A model generated the notes under the pieces. That model worked only from the letters and a program-made list of their open reading frames with translations. It did no database searches and was not told the origin of the DNA. A program made the position numbers and the translations under genes. From assembly GCA_024529925.1 (NCBI GenBank), contig JAFEUB010001015.1, positions 1 to 64,000 on the forward strand: a stretch of DNA of 64,000 nucleotides, given 5' to 3'. Each line of letters starts with the position of its first letter. Positions within the stretch are counted from its first letter, which is position 1. Source of the stretch: Ophthalmolycus amberensis (lineage: Eukaryota; Chordata; Actinopteri; Perciformes; Zoarcidae). Below, piece after piece: positions 1-11,500 of this stretch.

Positions 1-1838
1 AAGACCAACGTCAGTTATGGAGTTCCACAAGGTTCTGTGCTTGGACCAATCTTGTTCACCTTATATATGCTTCCTTTAGGCAATATTATCAGAAAACACT
101 CTATAACCTTTCATTGTTATGCAGAGATACTCAATTATATATCGATCAAACCAGACGAACCACCAGCTCGCTAAACTACAAGCGTGTCTTAAGGACATAA
201 AAACCTGGATGACCTGCAACTTCCTGATGTTAAACTCAGACAAAACTGAAGTTATTCTACTCGGCCCAGAACACCTCCGAAATCAGTTATCTAATGATAT
301 ATTTTTTCTCTAGATGGCATTGCGCTGGCATCCAGCAGCACCGTCAAGAATCTTGGAGTTACCTTTGATCAGGATTTGTCTTTCAACTCTCAGATAAAAC
401 TTATTTCTCGGACTGCCTTTTTCACCTACGTATATTTCAAAAATCAGGCACATCCTATCTCAAAGCGATGCAGAGAAATTAGTTCATGCATTTGTTACCT
501 CTAGACTAGATACTGCAATTCCTTATTTTTCAGCTGCTCTAATAAGTCTCTTAAATCTCTCCAGCTGATCCAGAATGCTGCAGCTCGTGTACTACAAGAA
601 CTAAGAGGAGAGATCATATTACTCCTGTATTAGCTTCTCTGCACTGGCTCCCTGTAAAATCTAGAATAGAATTTAAAATCCTTTTACTTACTACAAAGCC
701 CGAATTGGTCAGGCTCCATCATATCTTAAAGAGCTTATAGTACCATACTACTGCCCTACTAGAGAGCTGCGATCCATTAATTCAGGTTACTTGTGGTTCC
801 TAGAGTCTTAAAAAGTAGGATGGGAGCCAGAGCCTTCAGTTATCAAGCTCCTCACTGTGGAACCAGCTTCCCGTTTCAGTCCGGGGGGCAGACACACTCA
901 CCACATTTAAGAGTAGGCTTAAGACTTTCCTCTTTGATAGTGCGTATAGTTAGGGCTGGCTCTGGCTTGCCTTGGACCGGCCCATGGACAAACTGGTATA
1001 GGCAAAAACTACAGGGGGACTTCCTACACTGAGCACCTCTCTCCTCCTCTTCTTCACCTCCGTCTGTATGCATTGATGTCCCATTAATGCTCATTACTAA
1101 CTTTACTTCTTCCCCGGAGTATTTGTGCTTTCTCGCCTCACAGGATGACCGCAGTTTTATCTGGACACTGGTTCTTCAACCAGCCATGGCCCTGCTGACA
1201 CCTACTACGATCTTCATTATTACATTATTAATCCTATTACCGATACCATTAATGCACAGTACTGATTTTGTCTCTTCCCCGGAGTCCTTGTGCTTCCTCT
1301 CCTCACAGGTTTCCATGGAGCATGGTTTCATCTGGACCCTGGTCCTTCCTCCTACATGCCCTGCTGACTCCAACTGCTAATATCACTTTTATTACTCACA
1401 TTACTATTTCATATTACCGATACCATTAATGCACATTATTGACCTGCTTCTTCACCAGAGTCTCTGTGCTTTCTCGCCTCACAGGTTCCTGTGTATCCGG
1501 GTTTACCTGGACCAGGTGTTGCCTCCTGTCGTGGTTGTGTCATACATTGAATGTGCTGTAATTACATTGAATGTGTTGTAATTCACTATCCTGTTCTACA
1601 CATGACATCATTGCACTTCTGCCCATCCTGGGAGAGGGATCCCTCCTCTATTGCTCTTCCACAGGTTTCTTCCTCTTTCCTCCCCCGTTAAAGGGTTTTT
1701 TTTGGGAGTTTTCCTGTTCTGATGTGAGGGTTCCGGGACAAGAGGATGTCAAATGTGTACATATTGTAAAGCCTCTGAGGCAAATTTGTAATTTGTGATT
1801 TTGGGCTATACAAAAATTTATTGAATTGAATTGAATAA
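1..1838 (+). mobile_element. L2-type LINE, 3' part, decayed
   Basis: Remnant of a non-LTR retrotransposon, entered from the left edge. Conceptual translation in shifting frames shows the reverse transcriptase motif GVPQGSVLGP at 19-48, the YADD box region at 113-135, and the downstream segments usual for fish L2/CR1-like pol (LNSDKTE near 232-250, a NLGVTFD segment near 349-370, and an LHWLPV segment near 640-660). Single-base indels and stops break the frame many times; at the YADD box one base is missing, so the second Asp falls out of frame. After pol comes a 3' untranslated part with tandem units, ending in the ATTGAATTGAATTGAAT tail (about 1820-1838) typical of L2 3' ends. It cannot make an active enzyme. 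The assignment to L2 rests on the pol motifs plus the tail; the exact family needs a repeat library. Confidence 0.85.
1088..1545 (+). repeat. Three tandem ~170-bp units in the LINE 3' UTR
   Basis: Three diverged copies of one unit start near 1088, 1254 and 1432. Each carries a CTTCccCgGAGT...TGTGCTTtCTCgCCTCACAGG core followed by an ATCTGGAC-type segment, and the linkers share the ATTACCGATACCATTAATGCAC sequence (in parts). Spacing is about 166 and 178 bp. The same core in reverse complement appears in the second L2 3' end at 22.8-23.15 kb, so the unit belongs to the element and is not a local duplication. Confidence 0.7.
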
Positions 1839-2413
1839 GCAGACAGCTAGATAGATAGGGTGGACTGGATGAGGCAGAATGCCTGAGGTTGTTACTGTTG
1901 ACAACTGGTAATTAAAAAGGAAACCTTTTTTCAAAAGCAACAAAATAAAAGTGTGAACTGATTTCAAAGTGCACTTCCAGTCTGCAGGTGAACTCAAGAT
2001 ATTCCATCCCTCAAAAAGTATGTTTTATTCGGTAAGTGCACTCGAAATCCACTGTTTTTGATCTGCTAGAGAACCAGTGGCTATGCTTGACATTTCAAAG
2101 GATTTTTTATTTATTTTTTATGTTTCTAAAAGACGAGGTTTTACAAGAGAGAAGAGGACTACTGTGGTACGAATTCGTCTAAGCTCAGAAATCTCCAAGG
2201 ATAACAAAATGATCTAACTCTCTAAAGACCTGGTAAAACCCAAATCTGAAATACTGTCTTACTGGTGCTGCTGTTGCAGGGGGATTTTGGATTATTGCAG
2301 AAAATTAACTCTGTGGGCAAACAAACAAAAATGAACACCACCTTTTTAAGCGTGAATGCAATCGGCAGAAGTAAGAAGCTAAAACGTTGGGCTATAAAGG
2401 AACTACACCACCG
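1839..2413. other. Intergenic, nothing recognised
   Basis: AT-rich sequence between the LINE tail and the first hAT transposon. Short open stretches on both strands have no recognisable protein motif. The last 8 bases (2406-2413, CACCACCG) are the left target duplication of the adjacent element. Confidence 0.5.
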
Positions 2414-2792
2414 CAGGGGCGGGCTGGCCATTGGGGATACCGGGGAATCCCCGGTAGGCCGACAGGGTTTTGGGCCGGTCCAATACCGGCCCACGCCCAT
2501 TACTAACCGGCCCTCGCTCTGAGATCTCCAACCCCGACTATATTCTATGCTTCACAGAACACGTTAAATTTACTCTAATACTTAAAGTCAATAATCGCTG
2601 ACTGATATTTATACTACTCCTCGCGATCTGTATTCACACTCATGGTTTCCATCTGTGAGCTGGCAGCACCCCTACACACACACACACACACACACACACA
2701 AGCACACACCAGCATGCAATCTGCCCCAAAGAGGCGGGTCTATGAAGCAGTTTAGCCAATGATGCTTTAATGCTGATTAAAGATATAAATGA

Positions 2793-3099
2793 GTGACATA
2801 CAATTTAGCCAATCAGCGTCCCTCAAATAGATTCAGCTTGGGGCAGAATCGTATGAAGGCAAATCACTGTCAAAATCCGAGAGCGCAAATGAGATCCACG
2901 GCGCGCGTATTTTACTTTAACGAGCGCTTTTTATGTCACTCCGCGAGCAAAATTCACTCTCGCAGTGAGCAAAAGTCCGCTCGGCGAAGCTTTAACCCAG
3001 CTGTTTTATTCAAACATATTGTTCGGTTCGTCATGCGTACCGAACCGTGAGCCTCGTACCGAACGGTTCAATACGAATACGCGTATTGTTACACCCCTA
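2793..3099 (-). mobile_element. Terminal fragment of a TAGGGGTGTAAC-type hAT
   Basis: Read on the minus strand, 3099 down to about 3050 gives TAGGGGTGTAACAATACG followed by a run with GTATTGAACCGTTCGGTAC. A diverged copy of the same end occurs on the plus strand at about 9563-9640. This looks like one end of a second hAT family inside the larger element; I could not find its partner end, so the boundary at 2793 is a guess. Confidence 0.5.
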
Positions 3100-3203
3100 A
3101 TATATATGTATATATATATGTATATATATATATACATGTATATATGTATGTATGTATGTATATATGTATATATGTATGTATGTATGTATATATGTATATA
3201 TGT
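3099..3203. repeat. TATA/TATG microsatellite, left part
   Basis: Imperfect (TATATG)n/(TATG)n repeat. It resumes directly after the nested element at 4783-4860, so it was probably one tract before that element inserted into it. Confidence 0.85.
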
Positions 3204-4782
3204 ACCGTACTTTCCGGAATATAGAGCGCACCGGTATACAGGCCGCACCAGCCGATTTTTTAAAGAAAAAAAGAATTTGTACATAGATAAGCCGCACTGG
3301 TCTATAAGCCGCAGGTGTCCCCGTTGAACAGCAAGATGCTTTTAACAGTACTAAAGTTGTCTTCTTCTCTGAACATCATAACATGTCGCTAGCTTCTAAG
3401 CTAATTTTAACATTACGGCCAATGGGGAAATGCTAACCGCGATTAGCATTAGCGAATATAATATATATTCGTACATCTTTTCATGCAGACATACTTACAG
3501 ACTAAGGTCCTCTCAAGGCTACCAAACGGAAGAAGTAAAACGAAGCAGCGTGTCTTCTCATTAGAATCTAAAAGCAACGAGGCTATAACTGTTGTTTCTC
3601 GTAGCTCGTAGCTTCTGAATACCGTAGCTGTTGTGCTAGCAGCTAGCAAGAGCTACGAGCTGCGAGCAACAACAGGACTCAGGACAGCATTTATATTGCA
3701 AACCAAGATGATTATTTCTCTCACTCAAACACGCAAACAAAACACGCAATAACTGTTGTTGCTCGTAGCTCTGCTAGCTGCTCAGTGTCACTTTGCTCCC
3801 CGAGGCAAATCCGCCTTGAGCTTGCGTTGTGCTCCTCATTGCGCTGTCCTCTTCATCTCTTAGTAGTCAGCCTTTCGGAACACCGGTTGGTGATGGTGGA
3901 TTCTTTCACAACTGCTCCGCGCTGTTAGGATCCACTGGCAGACTTGAGAAAAAGCGCTCTTCTCATGCAGCGTGTCTACGTTGCTCATAGCTCTGAATAG
4001 CATTTACGGCTAACTGGCTTGGCCAGTTGCTGCTAGCACAACAGCTATTCAGAGCTGTGAGCAACACAGTTTATTGCCTCATTGCTTTTCGTTTGGTAGC
4101 CGTGGAGAGACCTTAGTCTGTAATGCAAGTATGTCTGCATGAAGAGATTGTACAAAGATAATATTATATATTCGCTAATGCAAATCGCGGTTAGCATTTT
4201 CCCCATTGGCCGTATGTTAAAATTAGCTTAGAAGCTAGCGAGTCGGACATGTACCTACCGGTTCATGGTGTGGTGTGTTCAGGACCCAAATGCAGACTCA
4301 GGACAGCAGAGTTATATTGCAAACCAAGATCAATTTATTTCTCTCACTCAAAAACACGCACACAAAAACACGCAATAACTGTTGTTGCTCGTAGCTCGTA
4401 GCTCTGCTAGCTGCTCTGCACCCTCAGTGTCACTTTGCTCCCGAGGCAAGCTTAGAAGCTAGCGAGTCGGACATGTACTGTTAAAAGCATCTTGCCGTTC
4501 AACCTTTTTTGTTAACAGTCCTAGTGAGAGGTAGGTCAAAGGTACTTCATCCATATTGTAGCGACCCTGTCAGTAACAGCTGGTAGCAGAGGGGTTGCTG
4601 GGGTAGCAACTGTTCTGTGTCGGGAGCTAGTAAATGTTGTGTTAGACCGGAACCGGAAGTTGCGGTTGTTGTTGTGGCGGAGAAAAGCTACGGAAAAATC
4701 CGTATATAAATCGCACCGGACTATAAGCCGACGCCTCAAAGCGTGGGTAAAAAGTAGCGGCTTATAGTCCGAAAAGTACGGT
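3204..4782. mobile_element. Nested fold-back DNA element with long internal palindrome
   Basis: The left end ACCGTACTTTCCGG (from 3204) and the reverse complement of the right end, ACCGTACTTTTCGG (4782 backwards), form inverted termini that extend into GGxxTATAxxxCGC-type sequence on both sides. Inside, about 3325-3535 is repeated in inverted orientation at about 4075-4265 and again in part at 4449-4503, making a long stem with a loop of several hundred bases. A direct repeat pairs about 3675-3806 with 4292-4449. The flanking ATGT on both sides could be a 4-bp target duplication, but it lies in a TATG repeat and proves nothing. No coding frame. I recognise the terminal sequence as a common vertebrate interspersed repeat but cannot place its superfamily. 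Confidence 0.7.
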
Positions 4783-4975
4783 ATGTATATGTATGTATAG
4801 TATATATGTATATATCTGTATGTATGTATATATACATATATACATACATATGTATGTATGTGTGTTTTATATTATAGTGAATATTATTAAACGATATATA
4901 TATATATATTATAATATTATACGATGTATATATTATTAAATTATTATATATGATTTATATATTATTATATTATAC
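4783..4975. repeat. TATG/TATA microsatellite, right part, and AT-rich run
   Basis: TATG/TATA repeat to about 4860, then a run of almost pure A/T with palindromic TATAATATTATA pieces up to about 4975. It continues the tract at 3099-3203. Confidence 0.8.
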
Positions 4976-5163
4976 TGAATTCCCTGTGTGGGTGACACAA
5001 ATAAGATGTCCTGACGTGTTTGTCAAAGTATTTTTCCAAGTAGGCCACTGACTGGTAGATACGTGCGATGCATTGAGTGGGCAACGCGCCGTGTATTGAG
5101 TGGTCCGGTCTGACAGTAAACTCCCGGGACACTTTTTTCCCCCAGTCCGCCCCTGCACCACCG

Positions 5164-5864
5164 TCACATGAGCGCCAGTAAACACAACGAGTCTTTAAAG
5201 GCGGACTAGTGTTCGGCGTGATGACGTTCTGTAGTCTCATTTAAACACGTGTTATGCTGCGTTTGCACCAATTGCGAGGCGAATTTTTCGAGTTCAAATA
5301 TGTCAACTTCAGCGATGAATTTGCGTGATGCTGTGTCCCGAAAGCCTATCGGCATTTCAATGATCCTGTCATCACTAAAGTTGTTGAATCAGAAATGTAG
5401 GGAAAAAATATTGTAGCTGTAGGTGGGCATCATTATGTTATTTCGGCAACTTTTTTATCCGTTTTTTTGCAATTAAATCACAGCAAAACAGCTGTAGTAA
5501 ACCCTCCGACGTGTGGCTTGCTAGATACAGTGAATGCAGCTCAATGCAATTCACCGAGCTCCTGCGGATGATGTTATGAACCAGACACACCGACGATATC
5601 TGGGACTTCCACAACATGTACAAAGCAGAAATAAAGGTTATTTCAGCCGTGATTGATGAAACGTTGTCTACACAGAGAGAAACGGTCTTTTGCACACCTT
5701 GTTGCTCTGTCAGTAAACTCAGTACCGGTAATTGTTATCTTTGTTAACAATAAATGGATTCTAGCTGTTCGATTTTAAAATCCTTAACACAAGGCCGTTT
5801 GCTGTCAATTGACCCTTCGCTGTCTGCGCACATTAAGACATAAACCACAGAAAAACCACACTTT
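5164..5864. other. Intergenic, nothing recognised
   Basis: Between two transposons. Short open stretches on the minus strand (for example 5438-5695) carry no recognisable motif. A run of 12 T at about 5860 leads into the next interspersed repeat. Confidence 0.45.
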
Positions 5865-6010
5865 TTTTTTTTTACCTGATGATGGCACTAGAGTGGCATC
5901 ATCAGGCTTCATCCTCTGAATACCATGAATGTCTTTTAGTTGTAGAGATATTTCAGACTGGACAGTGGGGGACAGACCACCATTGCTAATGCCAGAGCTA
6001 TGCTGCTAGA
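5865..6010 (-). repeat. Interspersed repeat fragment (percomorph-type)
   Basis: Contains the segments CTGATGATGGCACTAGAG, CATCCTCTGAATACCATGAATGTC and GTTGTAGAGATATTTCAGAC, which I recognise as a frequent dispersed fish repeat. A second, opposite-orientation fragment is at 29958-30052. Class unknown. Confidence 0.55.
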
Positions 6011-6182
6011 ATGGCAGATTAGCCGCACAGACAATTCTGTCATTGATTGATTTATATCTCAATATAGGGGATAAGTCACCATGGAGATTACTGCAAGTCA
6101 AAGTAATAACTGTTCTCTTGCTTTCTGACCACTTTAGTTTTGAAGTTAGAGAAGTATTCGTCAAAAAAACAACTAGTTAGTA

Positions 6183-6903
6183 CAGCGGTTCCCAAACTTT
6201 TTAGGCCACGCACCCCCTTCTACATCCCGACCGGGTTCACGCACCCCCAATCATACATTCCACCATCTCTTTAACATTTTTTGTCCCTCTCCACCACCGC
6301 CTCTCCTTCTCCCTATTACGTGGTCAGAATACTACCACAACACGCCGCCTGTCTCCGGCAGAAATGCGCTCATCCACGCACGGGAACAACACCGAGTTGT
6401 AATATATACCTCCATAACACCCCGCCACTCTCGGCTCATACCTCCCCAGCAACGAGGCACATCACCCGGTCACAATACCTCCAGAATATCCCCCGGGTGA
6501 AATCCGGGACTTGGTTTTATGGTTCCGAGTGGCGGGCGCTCACCCGTTGGCGCCGGGACGCGAGGTCTCCAGCCGCCCCCGCCACGAGGCACCCGATCGT
6601 CAGGTCTGTCAGCCCTCGGAACAGGCCGCGGGGCAACAACTCGTGGGTGGCGGGGTAGAGGCGAGGCAGATCACAGAAAAATAATAAAGACTAGAGTATG
6701 GCAAAGATATGTTGATGAGAAACGTATTTGTAATACGTCAAACACAAACGTAATCAGGGAGAAAATACGTTTGTGGTCAAATGTAATTGAGAATGCATTT
6801 TAGTTTTGGGGGAACGTAATGTTTAGGAGACAGGACTGCACCGCCATTACATTGTTCCTCTCGCGCACCCCTGGGTGCGCGCACCACACTTTGGGAATCC
6901 CTG
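6183..6903. mobile_element. hAT non-autonomous element with exact 8-bp TSD
   Basis: The left end CAGCGGTTCCCAAACTTTTT (6183 on) and the reverse complement of the right end, CAGGGATTCCCAAAGTGTGG (6903 backwards), are hAT-type termini (CAG...TTCCCAAA). It is flanked by the identical 8-bp duplication AGTTAGTA at 6175-6182 and 6904-6911. At 721 bp it is too short to code for a transposase. The middle (6480-6660) is GC-rich and open in two frames with no known motif. Exact duplications with moderately diverged ends suggest a fairly recent insertion. Confidence 0.9.
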
Positions 6904-6911
6904 AGTTAGTA

Positions 6912-8223
6912 GATAGTGTAAGCGAGCGTTGGCTGACATTTTCTCTGTCTCGACTCTCTCGACGAGAGGAATGAGAAAGAAAATGCTGCAGTCGGAACAA
7001 CATCCGCGATACTATCGCCGCAGGCTGCTTCAGAGAAGTCCCCTGGGCGGAAGAGGACGTAGTCGCTATCTGAAAGTTAAAAAAGTCCTCCTCTGAGCTG
7101 TCTCTTCCTGCCTTTACATCTCCTCTTCTTGATTTAGGGGGTACAATTGATGATGGATTGTAGGGGGCCCTAGTGCACGCTAGTGACTAGGTAATCAAAC
7201 ACGCACATCATCGTATCGTCTCATCACATGATTTAATAAAGACTTTACGCTGGACAGCAACTACATACAGCAAACGTCATTGCATATCTGCATAAGACAA
7301 GAAAATACCAAAGAAACAATTAATGGAATTTAGGTTTTTTATATTGTATTCATAGTTCATATAGTTTATGTAGCATCATTTTGCTATTGCTACTGACTAT
7401 TTTACCCCAAAAAATGAACACCACGACTCTAGGATTCAAGGATCATTTATTGTCATGATGCAACACATGGATGCACAACGAGATGCAGTTGTAGCCCATT
7501 TGCAACACAAGAAAAACACGACAAACAAAACAAAGAAAAATCAGTAGTACATTTCTGTTGTGCATTCTTTTAAAATATTTCATCACAAGGAACGTAAACA
7601 GCAGCAAGAAAAATCTGCTTAACATCTGAACATTTAAAACTCATCAGGAAAACATTGTTCGTCAACTTTGCAGCTTGATCCGGGAGGACACAACAGTCAC
7701 CGACCCCCCCCCCCCCCCACCACCTGTCGCCGGGTTCGTCTTAATTCATCTATTTGAAGTTTCTGCGACTGCACGTCAGACATCCAGCAGTAGGCTGGGC
7801 AGTGGAGTGGCCTTAGGTCCAAGCTGGGTTAGCTTAGCTTCCGTCTCGGCTCTCCTCCTTGGGGCAGTTCGGTGGCGTTTGGTCCGGCGGGTCTGGCTGG
7901 TTGGTCGGCCGCTACGCTTCCCCACGCTTCGCGCTGATGGGTTTGCCTTTATAAAGGCATTTATAGCAAATGGCACCATTTCTTATTCGGACGCAGGTGT
8001 TTTTTGGAGGTGGCAATTTGCATTGCTCGCTTGGTTCTGCCTCGAGTGCTCCCCAACACATTGTTAGTGGGCTGCTCTCTGTGGGCCGAGTGCACATGTA
8101 AAACACCAGGAAGCTGTTCAAACACAAATTGAATACAGACAACCCAAACAAAGAGGGAATGTGTGATTTAATCCTGTTGTAAATTATAATTTAATTCGGT
8201 GGGTGCCAAGAATTGAAAGTTGA

Positions 8224-8224
<1 letters not shown>
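6912..8224. other. Intergenic with a retroelement-like 3' fragment and C15 run
   Basis: No gene recognised. Around 7430-7545, TTCAAGGATCATTTATTGTCATGATGCA...AACGAGATGCAGTT resembles a repeat also seen at 17720-17800 (TTTATTGTCATCGT...CAACGAAATTAAGTT), a common fish interspersed repeat tail. A run of 15 C lies at 7704-7718. The stretch 7675-8067 is open on the plus strand, but its composition gives no protein family. Confidence 0.45.

Positions 8225-8225
<1 letters not shown>

Positions 8226-8293
<68 letters not shown>
8226..8293. repeat. (TG)n microsatellite
   Basis: About 68 bp of TG dinucleotides with one GCG interruption near 8256. The apparent His-Thr repeat frames on the minus strand here are only this repeat translated. 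Confidence 0.97.
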
Positions 8294-8663
8294 ATAGTAA
8301 TCACAGACTGGGAAGCTTCTGTTCCTTTTCTCTCTGACAAATCCAGGTAGATTAGTTCTGTCTGTCTCAGCAGGAACAACACATGAAACCCTCTCAGATG
8401 CCATAACACCCACACGCACACTTACAAAATCCACCACATTCTGATACTCGCATAAAAAATCATGTATTTTCAGAAATCCTACCACCCCTGCAACACATTC
8501 TCATACAGTCTAGCACACAAGTACACTTCAACACACACACACACTCCAGCTGCCTACAGATACAGCAGTCAGTCAGGCGTGCATAGCGCACACTAGTACA
8601 CAAAGTGGAACAGCGTCCCAAGCACACACACACACACCCACTCCGAACATCCACGAACCCCAC

Positions 8664-8688
8664 AGGTCTCTCTCTCTCTCTCTCTCTT

Positions 8689-8730
<42 letters not shown>
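8664..8730. repeat. Compound (TC)n-(TG)n microsatellite
   Basis: About 22 bp of TC repeat (8664-8686), then TTAT and about 38 bp of TG repeat. Shorter CA stretches lie nearby at 8533-8544 and 8624-8637. Confidence 0.95.
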
Positions 8731-8732
<2 letters not shown>

Positions 8733-9562
8733 ATTGTCAGTCAATCCTCTCAGCAGCCATCTGTGGTAACACTGCCCCACTGTGTCCGAGTTGAGGAGAT
8801 GCATTAGAGAGCTGTTGCCACCCCCGGGGCCTCACATCTAGTTATGCTGTCGAATCCAATTTGCTTAAAGTTTATATTGCACTGAAGTTTCATCATGTAC
8901 AAACAGTGGGAGCAATAAAGAAAACAAAAAACAGAAATTAAAAGAAAATAGTGCTCATAAATCATTACTGGGAAAACAACAAGATCAAAACTGTCAGTAG
9001 CAATAAGATGCAAAGTGTTTATGGTTACAAGTGTTGCACTTAAAAATGATCAAAATCTATTTGCGCGTCGAGCTGGCGGTGGAATGCAGACGATGTTGGG
9101 GCGTCTAGGAGTTGAAAGTCGGGCCTCACGTCTGGTTTTGTGAACAGGTTTGTCTCGTGACAAGTTCAAAAGGAGGTCAAGGCTATTGTTCACCAGAGCA
9201 GCAGGCCAGAGGAGTATATTCCTATCCAGAGGTTAAGATAACGAGTGTGTTTCCAAGGATCTGAACAACCTAACGGTCGGCAGACAGCTGTTGGCGATCC
9301 AAAGAGGTTACAATGAAGATGAGATATTATTGTAAGCTCTGAAGCCATTTAGAGCGGAGAAAGAATTAACATTTAAGTGTTGAAGTGGTAGTAAACATAC
9401 AGTGCATCTCTTACATATACGGGGATATGAATAATGTCTTTGTGCTCATGTAAACCTCATAACCGGGATAATCCTCATCAACAGGTGGTTCATGTGTGGA
9501 AACACAGTCAATGATAAGAGGTTATGAAGATGAACAGAAATGTATATCGATCTTTGCAATAG
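8731..9562. other. Intergenic, nothing recognised
   Basis: Unremarkable sequence of mixed composition with no coding or repeat signal I can name. Confidence 0.4.
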
Positions 9563-9960
9563 GGTTCTTACAATACCTGTATTTGTATTGAACCGTTCGC
9601 TGCGGGATGTTCGGTATGCAACATCATTTCGGTACGCCCTTTGACACAAACGGCTGTTCATGTCTACTACTCGCACACGCGGTACAGAAATTCTGAAGCG
9701 TGACTTTTTACCCTGAACGCTTTGGCAGCGCACCATTTGTGCCGAACTGTAGCATGCTAGTTGGTGTGTAGCCGGGTTAATCAAGCTCAATGGGCGACAC
9801 TGTTAAACTGAAGATACACTTCTTACATTTCATTTAGGATGGCAACACCAGAATGTGTCGTTTAGCAGAACGAAACAACAACAAAAAAGACTTCCACAGC
9901 GCTCAGGCGGCCTCTCGCCTTCGTTACTCTGGCTCGGTTTGAATCTGAAATAACACTAAC
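9563..9960 (+). mobile_element. Decayed TAGGG-type hAT fragment
   Basis: Begins TAGGGTTCTTACAATACC, followed by GTATTTGTATTGAACCGTTCG and CATTTCGGTACGCC, matching in order the minus-strand end at 3050-3099. It is the same family in opposite orientation and more diverged. The right boundary is uncertain and no target duplication was found. Confidence 0.45.
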
Positions 9961-11114
9961 AAATGCACAACAATGCTACATAAAGTGTTTTCAACGGGTA
10001 AAGAAAATAAACCATGAGTGAGTTTTTCTTTTCTTTTTGTCTTAAGTCCAAGACAACAACACTAGTGTGAATGTTGTCATTATCTCAGCAACAGTAAAAG
10101 CCTACAGGTGCTCATGAGAATACAGGACTACAGAGACCATATAAAAAAGGAACAGGAACATTAGTTTTCGGTTTTTCATCCAAACTCCCCCCTACAGCCC
10201 TAAAACTCAATTTTGAGTGCGAGTGAAAAGCAATGAGGGGAACTGCAACTATAGGTGAAGTGACTCCCTCTCTAGGGTTTCATTGTAACAGAGCTCCACA
10301 TCCCTGTGAGACTTATTTAAAGGACAATTTGAGAAATACGCTCGTCATCTTACAAGCTTGCATTCATGCTGTGTTACAAAACAATGGGAGTTTTACTGCA
10401 GATGCACTGCAGTCCGTTCCAGACTGAAATACCCCAACAACTGTAATTCCCGTCCGTAAATTAAGTAATTCTGGCCCGTTCATATTAGCTTTAGCAGATC
10501 AAGCAACAGAAGGAATCCATACGCACACTCACACACAGCCTTTGAAATTGGGAGTTTTGTGATGGCTCTCTCATCGCCGTCATTTCTGCCGTCTAAGAGC
10601 CATTACAGTCTTTTGATGCCTCCCCATTTGCTAATTTCAACGGCTTAATTGCCATCTCTTCTTCTTCTTCTTCTTCTTCTTCTTCTTCATTGCTCAAAGT
10701 TTGAGTCATTAACACGGCGACAGTAATTCACATTCTGTCTGCTCGCTAGAGCCGTTACTCAGCTGTAAACCAATCAGTCCGCTGTATTCAAAAGGGGAGG
10801 AAAATGACTGCATATTTCATGGATTGCATTTTCTGCCTGAAACAGTTGCTTTAATGACTCTCTTGGGAAAGAGGTTGTAGAGGGAATAATTCACTATATG
10901 TGTCAAGGTTAGAGGAGCATTTCATATTGGTTAATCCATCCTTGAATGAAATAATCATATTGTGAAAAAATCATTTCGATCGCAGCTGTAATGAATGCAG
11001 GAAGTTTCTTAGTGACAACGCTTAGTATGAGCGGCACACTCTGTGAACTATATTCATTTTTAAAGTGACTTAACTGACTTTGAATTAACACATTATTGAA
11101 TTGACCAAGTCTGT
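9961..11114. other. Intergenic; (TTC)n at 10656-10688
   Basis: No gene recognised. Holds a 33-bp (TTC)n microsatellite at 10656-10688 and a short GACAATTTGAGAAATACGCT piece (10323-10342) resembling the edge of the palindromic repeat annotated next. Confidence 0.5.
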
Positions 11115-11500
11115 ATCTTTATGGTGATAGTTTGGCATTTTGATTAAAAAGCCTTATTGCTTTCGTTTTTAGAGTTAGTTGAGTTGATCAATACATCTTT
11201 CATGTCTTTGCGATGAGAATGATGCTACACCGAGCGGCCGGTTAGCTTAGCACAAAGAATGGAAACGGCTAGCCTCGCTCTGCCCGAATTTATAAAGAAA
11301 TCTGCCTACCTGCATGTCTAAAGCATGCTTATTGACAAGTTATACCTCGTTTGTTGAATTCATCGGAATCCCACATTTCCAGACTTTATGCTAAGCTAAC
11401 CAGTTGCTGTCTCCAATTTCTTAATAATTATTGAAATATTTAACAGACCGATGTGAGAGTGGTATCAACCTTCTCACCCACCTCTAGGCAAGAAACTTAA
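11115..11500. repeat. Palindromic MITE-like interspersed repeat
   Basis: The segment GCCGGTTAGCTTAGCACAAAG (11236-11256 region) is mirrored by CTTTATGCTAAGCTAACCAG (11385-11404 region) in reverse complement, with the loop between them. The right flank GATGTGAGAGTGGTATCAACCTTCTCA and the (GGTTAGCTTAGC) core are the signature of a very common fish fold-back repeat. Non-coding; superfamily not determined. Confidence 0.65.

Larger units (their letters stand above)
2414..5155. mobile_element. hAT DNA transposon with exact 8-bp TSD
   Basis: The left end CAGGGGCGGGCTGG (2414-2427) matches the reverse complement of the right end, CAGGGGCGGACTGG (5142-5155), at 13 of 14 positions. The CAGGG...CCCTG form is typical of hAT termini. 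The element is flanked by an identical 8-bp duplication, CACCACCG, at 2406-2413 and 5156-5163, the length hAT transposases make. The 2.74-kb interior has no transposase frame. It holds a (CA)n tract at 2674-2700, a segment ending in the TAGGGGTGTAAC-type sequence of another hAT family on the minus strand (up to 3099), a TATA/TATG microsatellite and a nested fold-back element at 3204-4782. Mobilisation would have needed a transposase from elsewhere. Confidence 0.88.
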
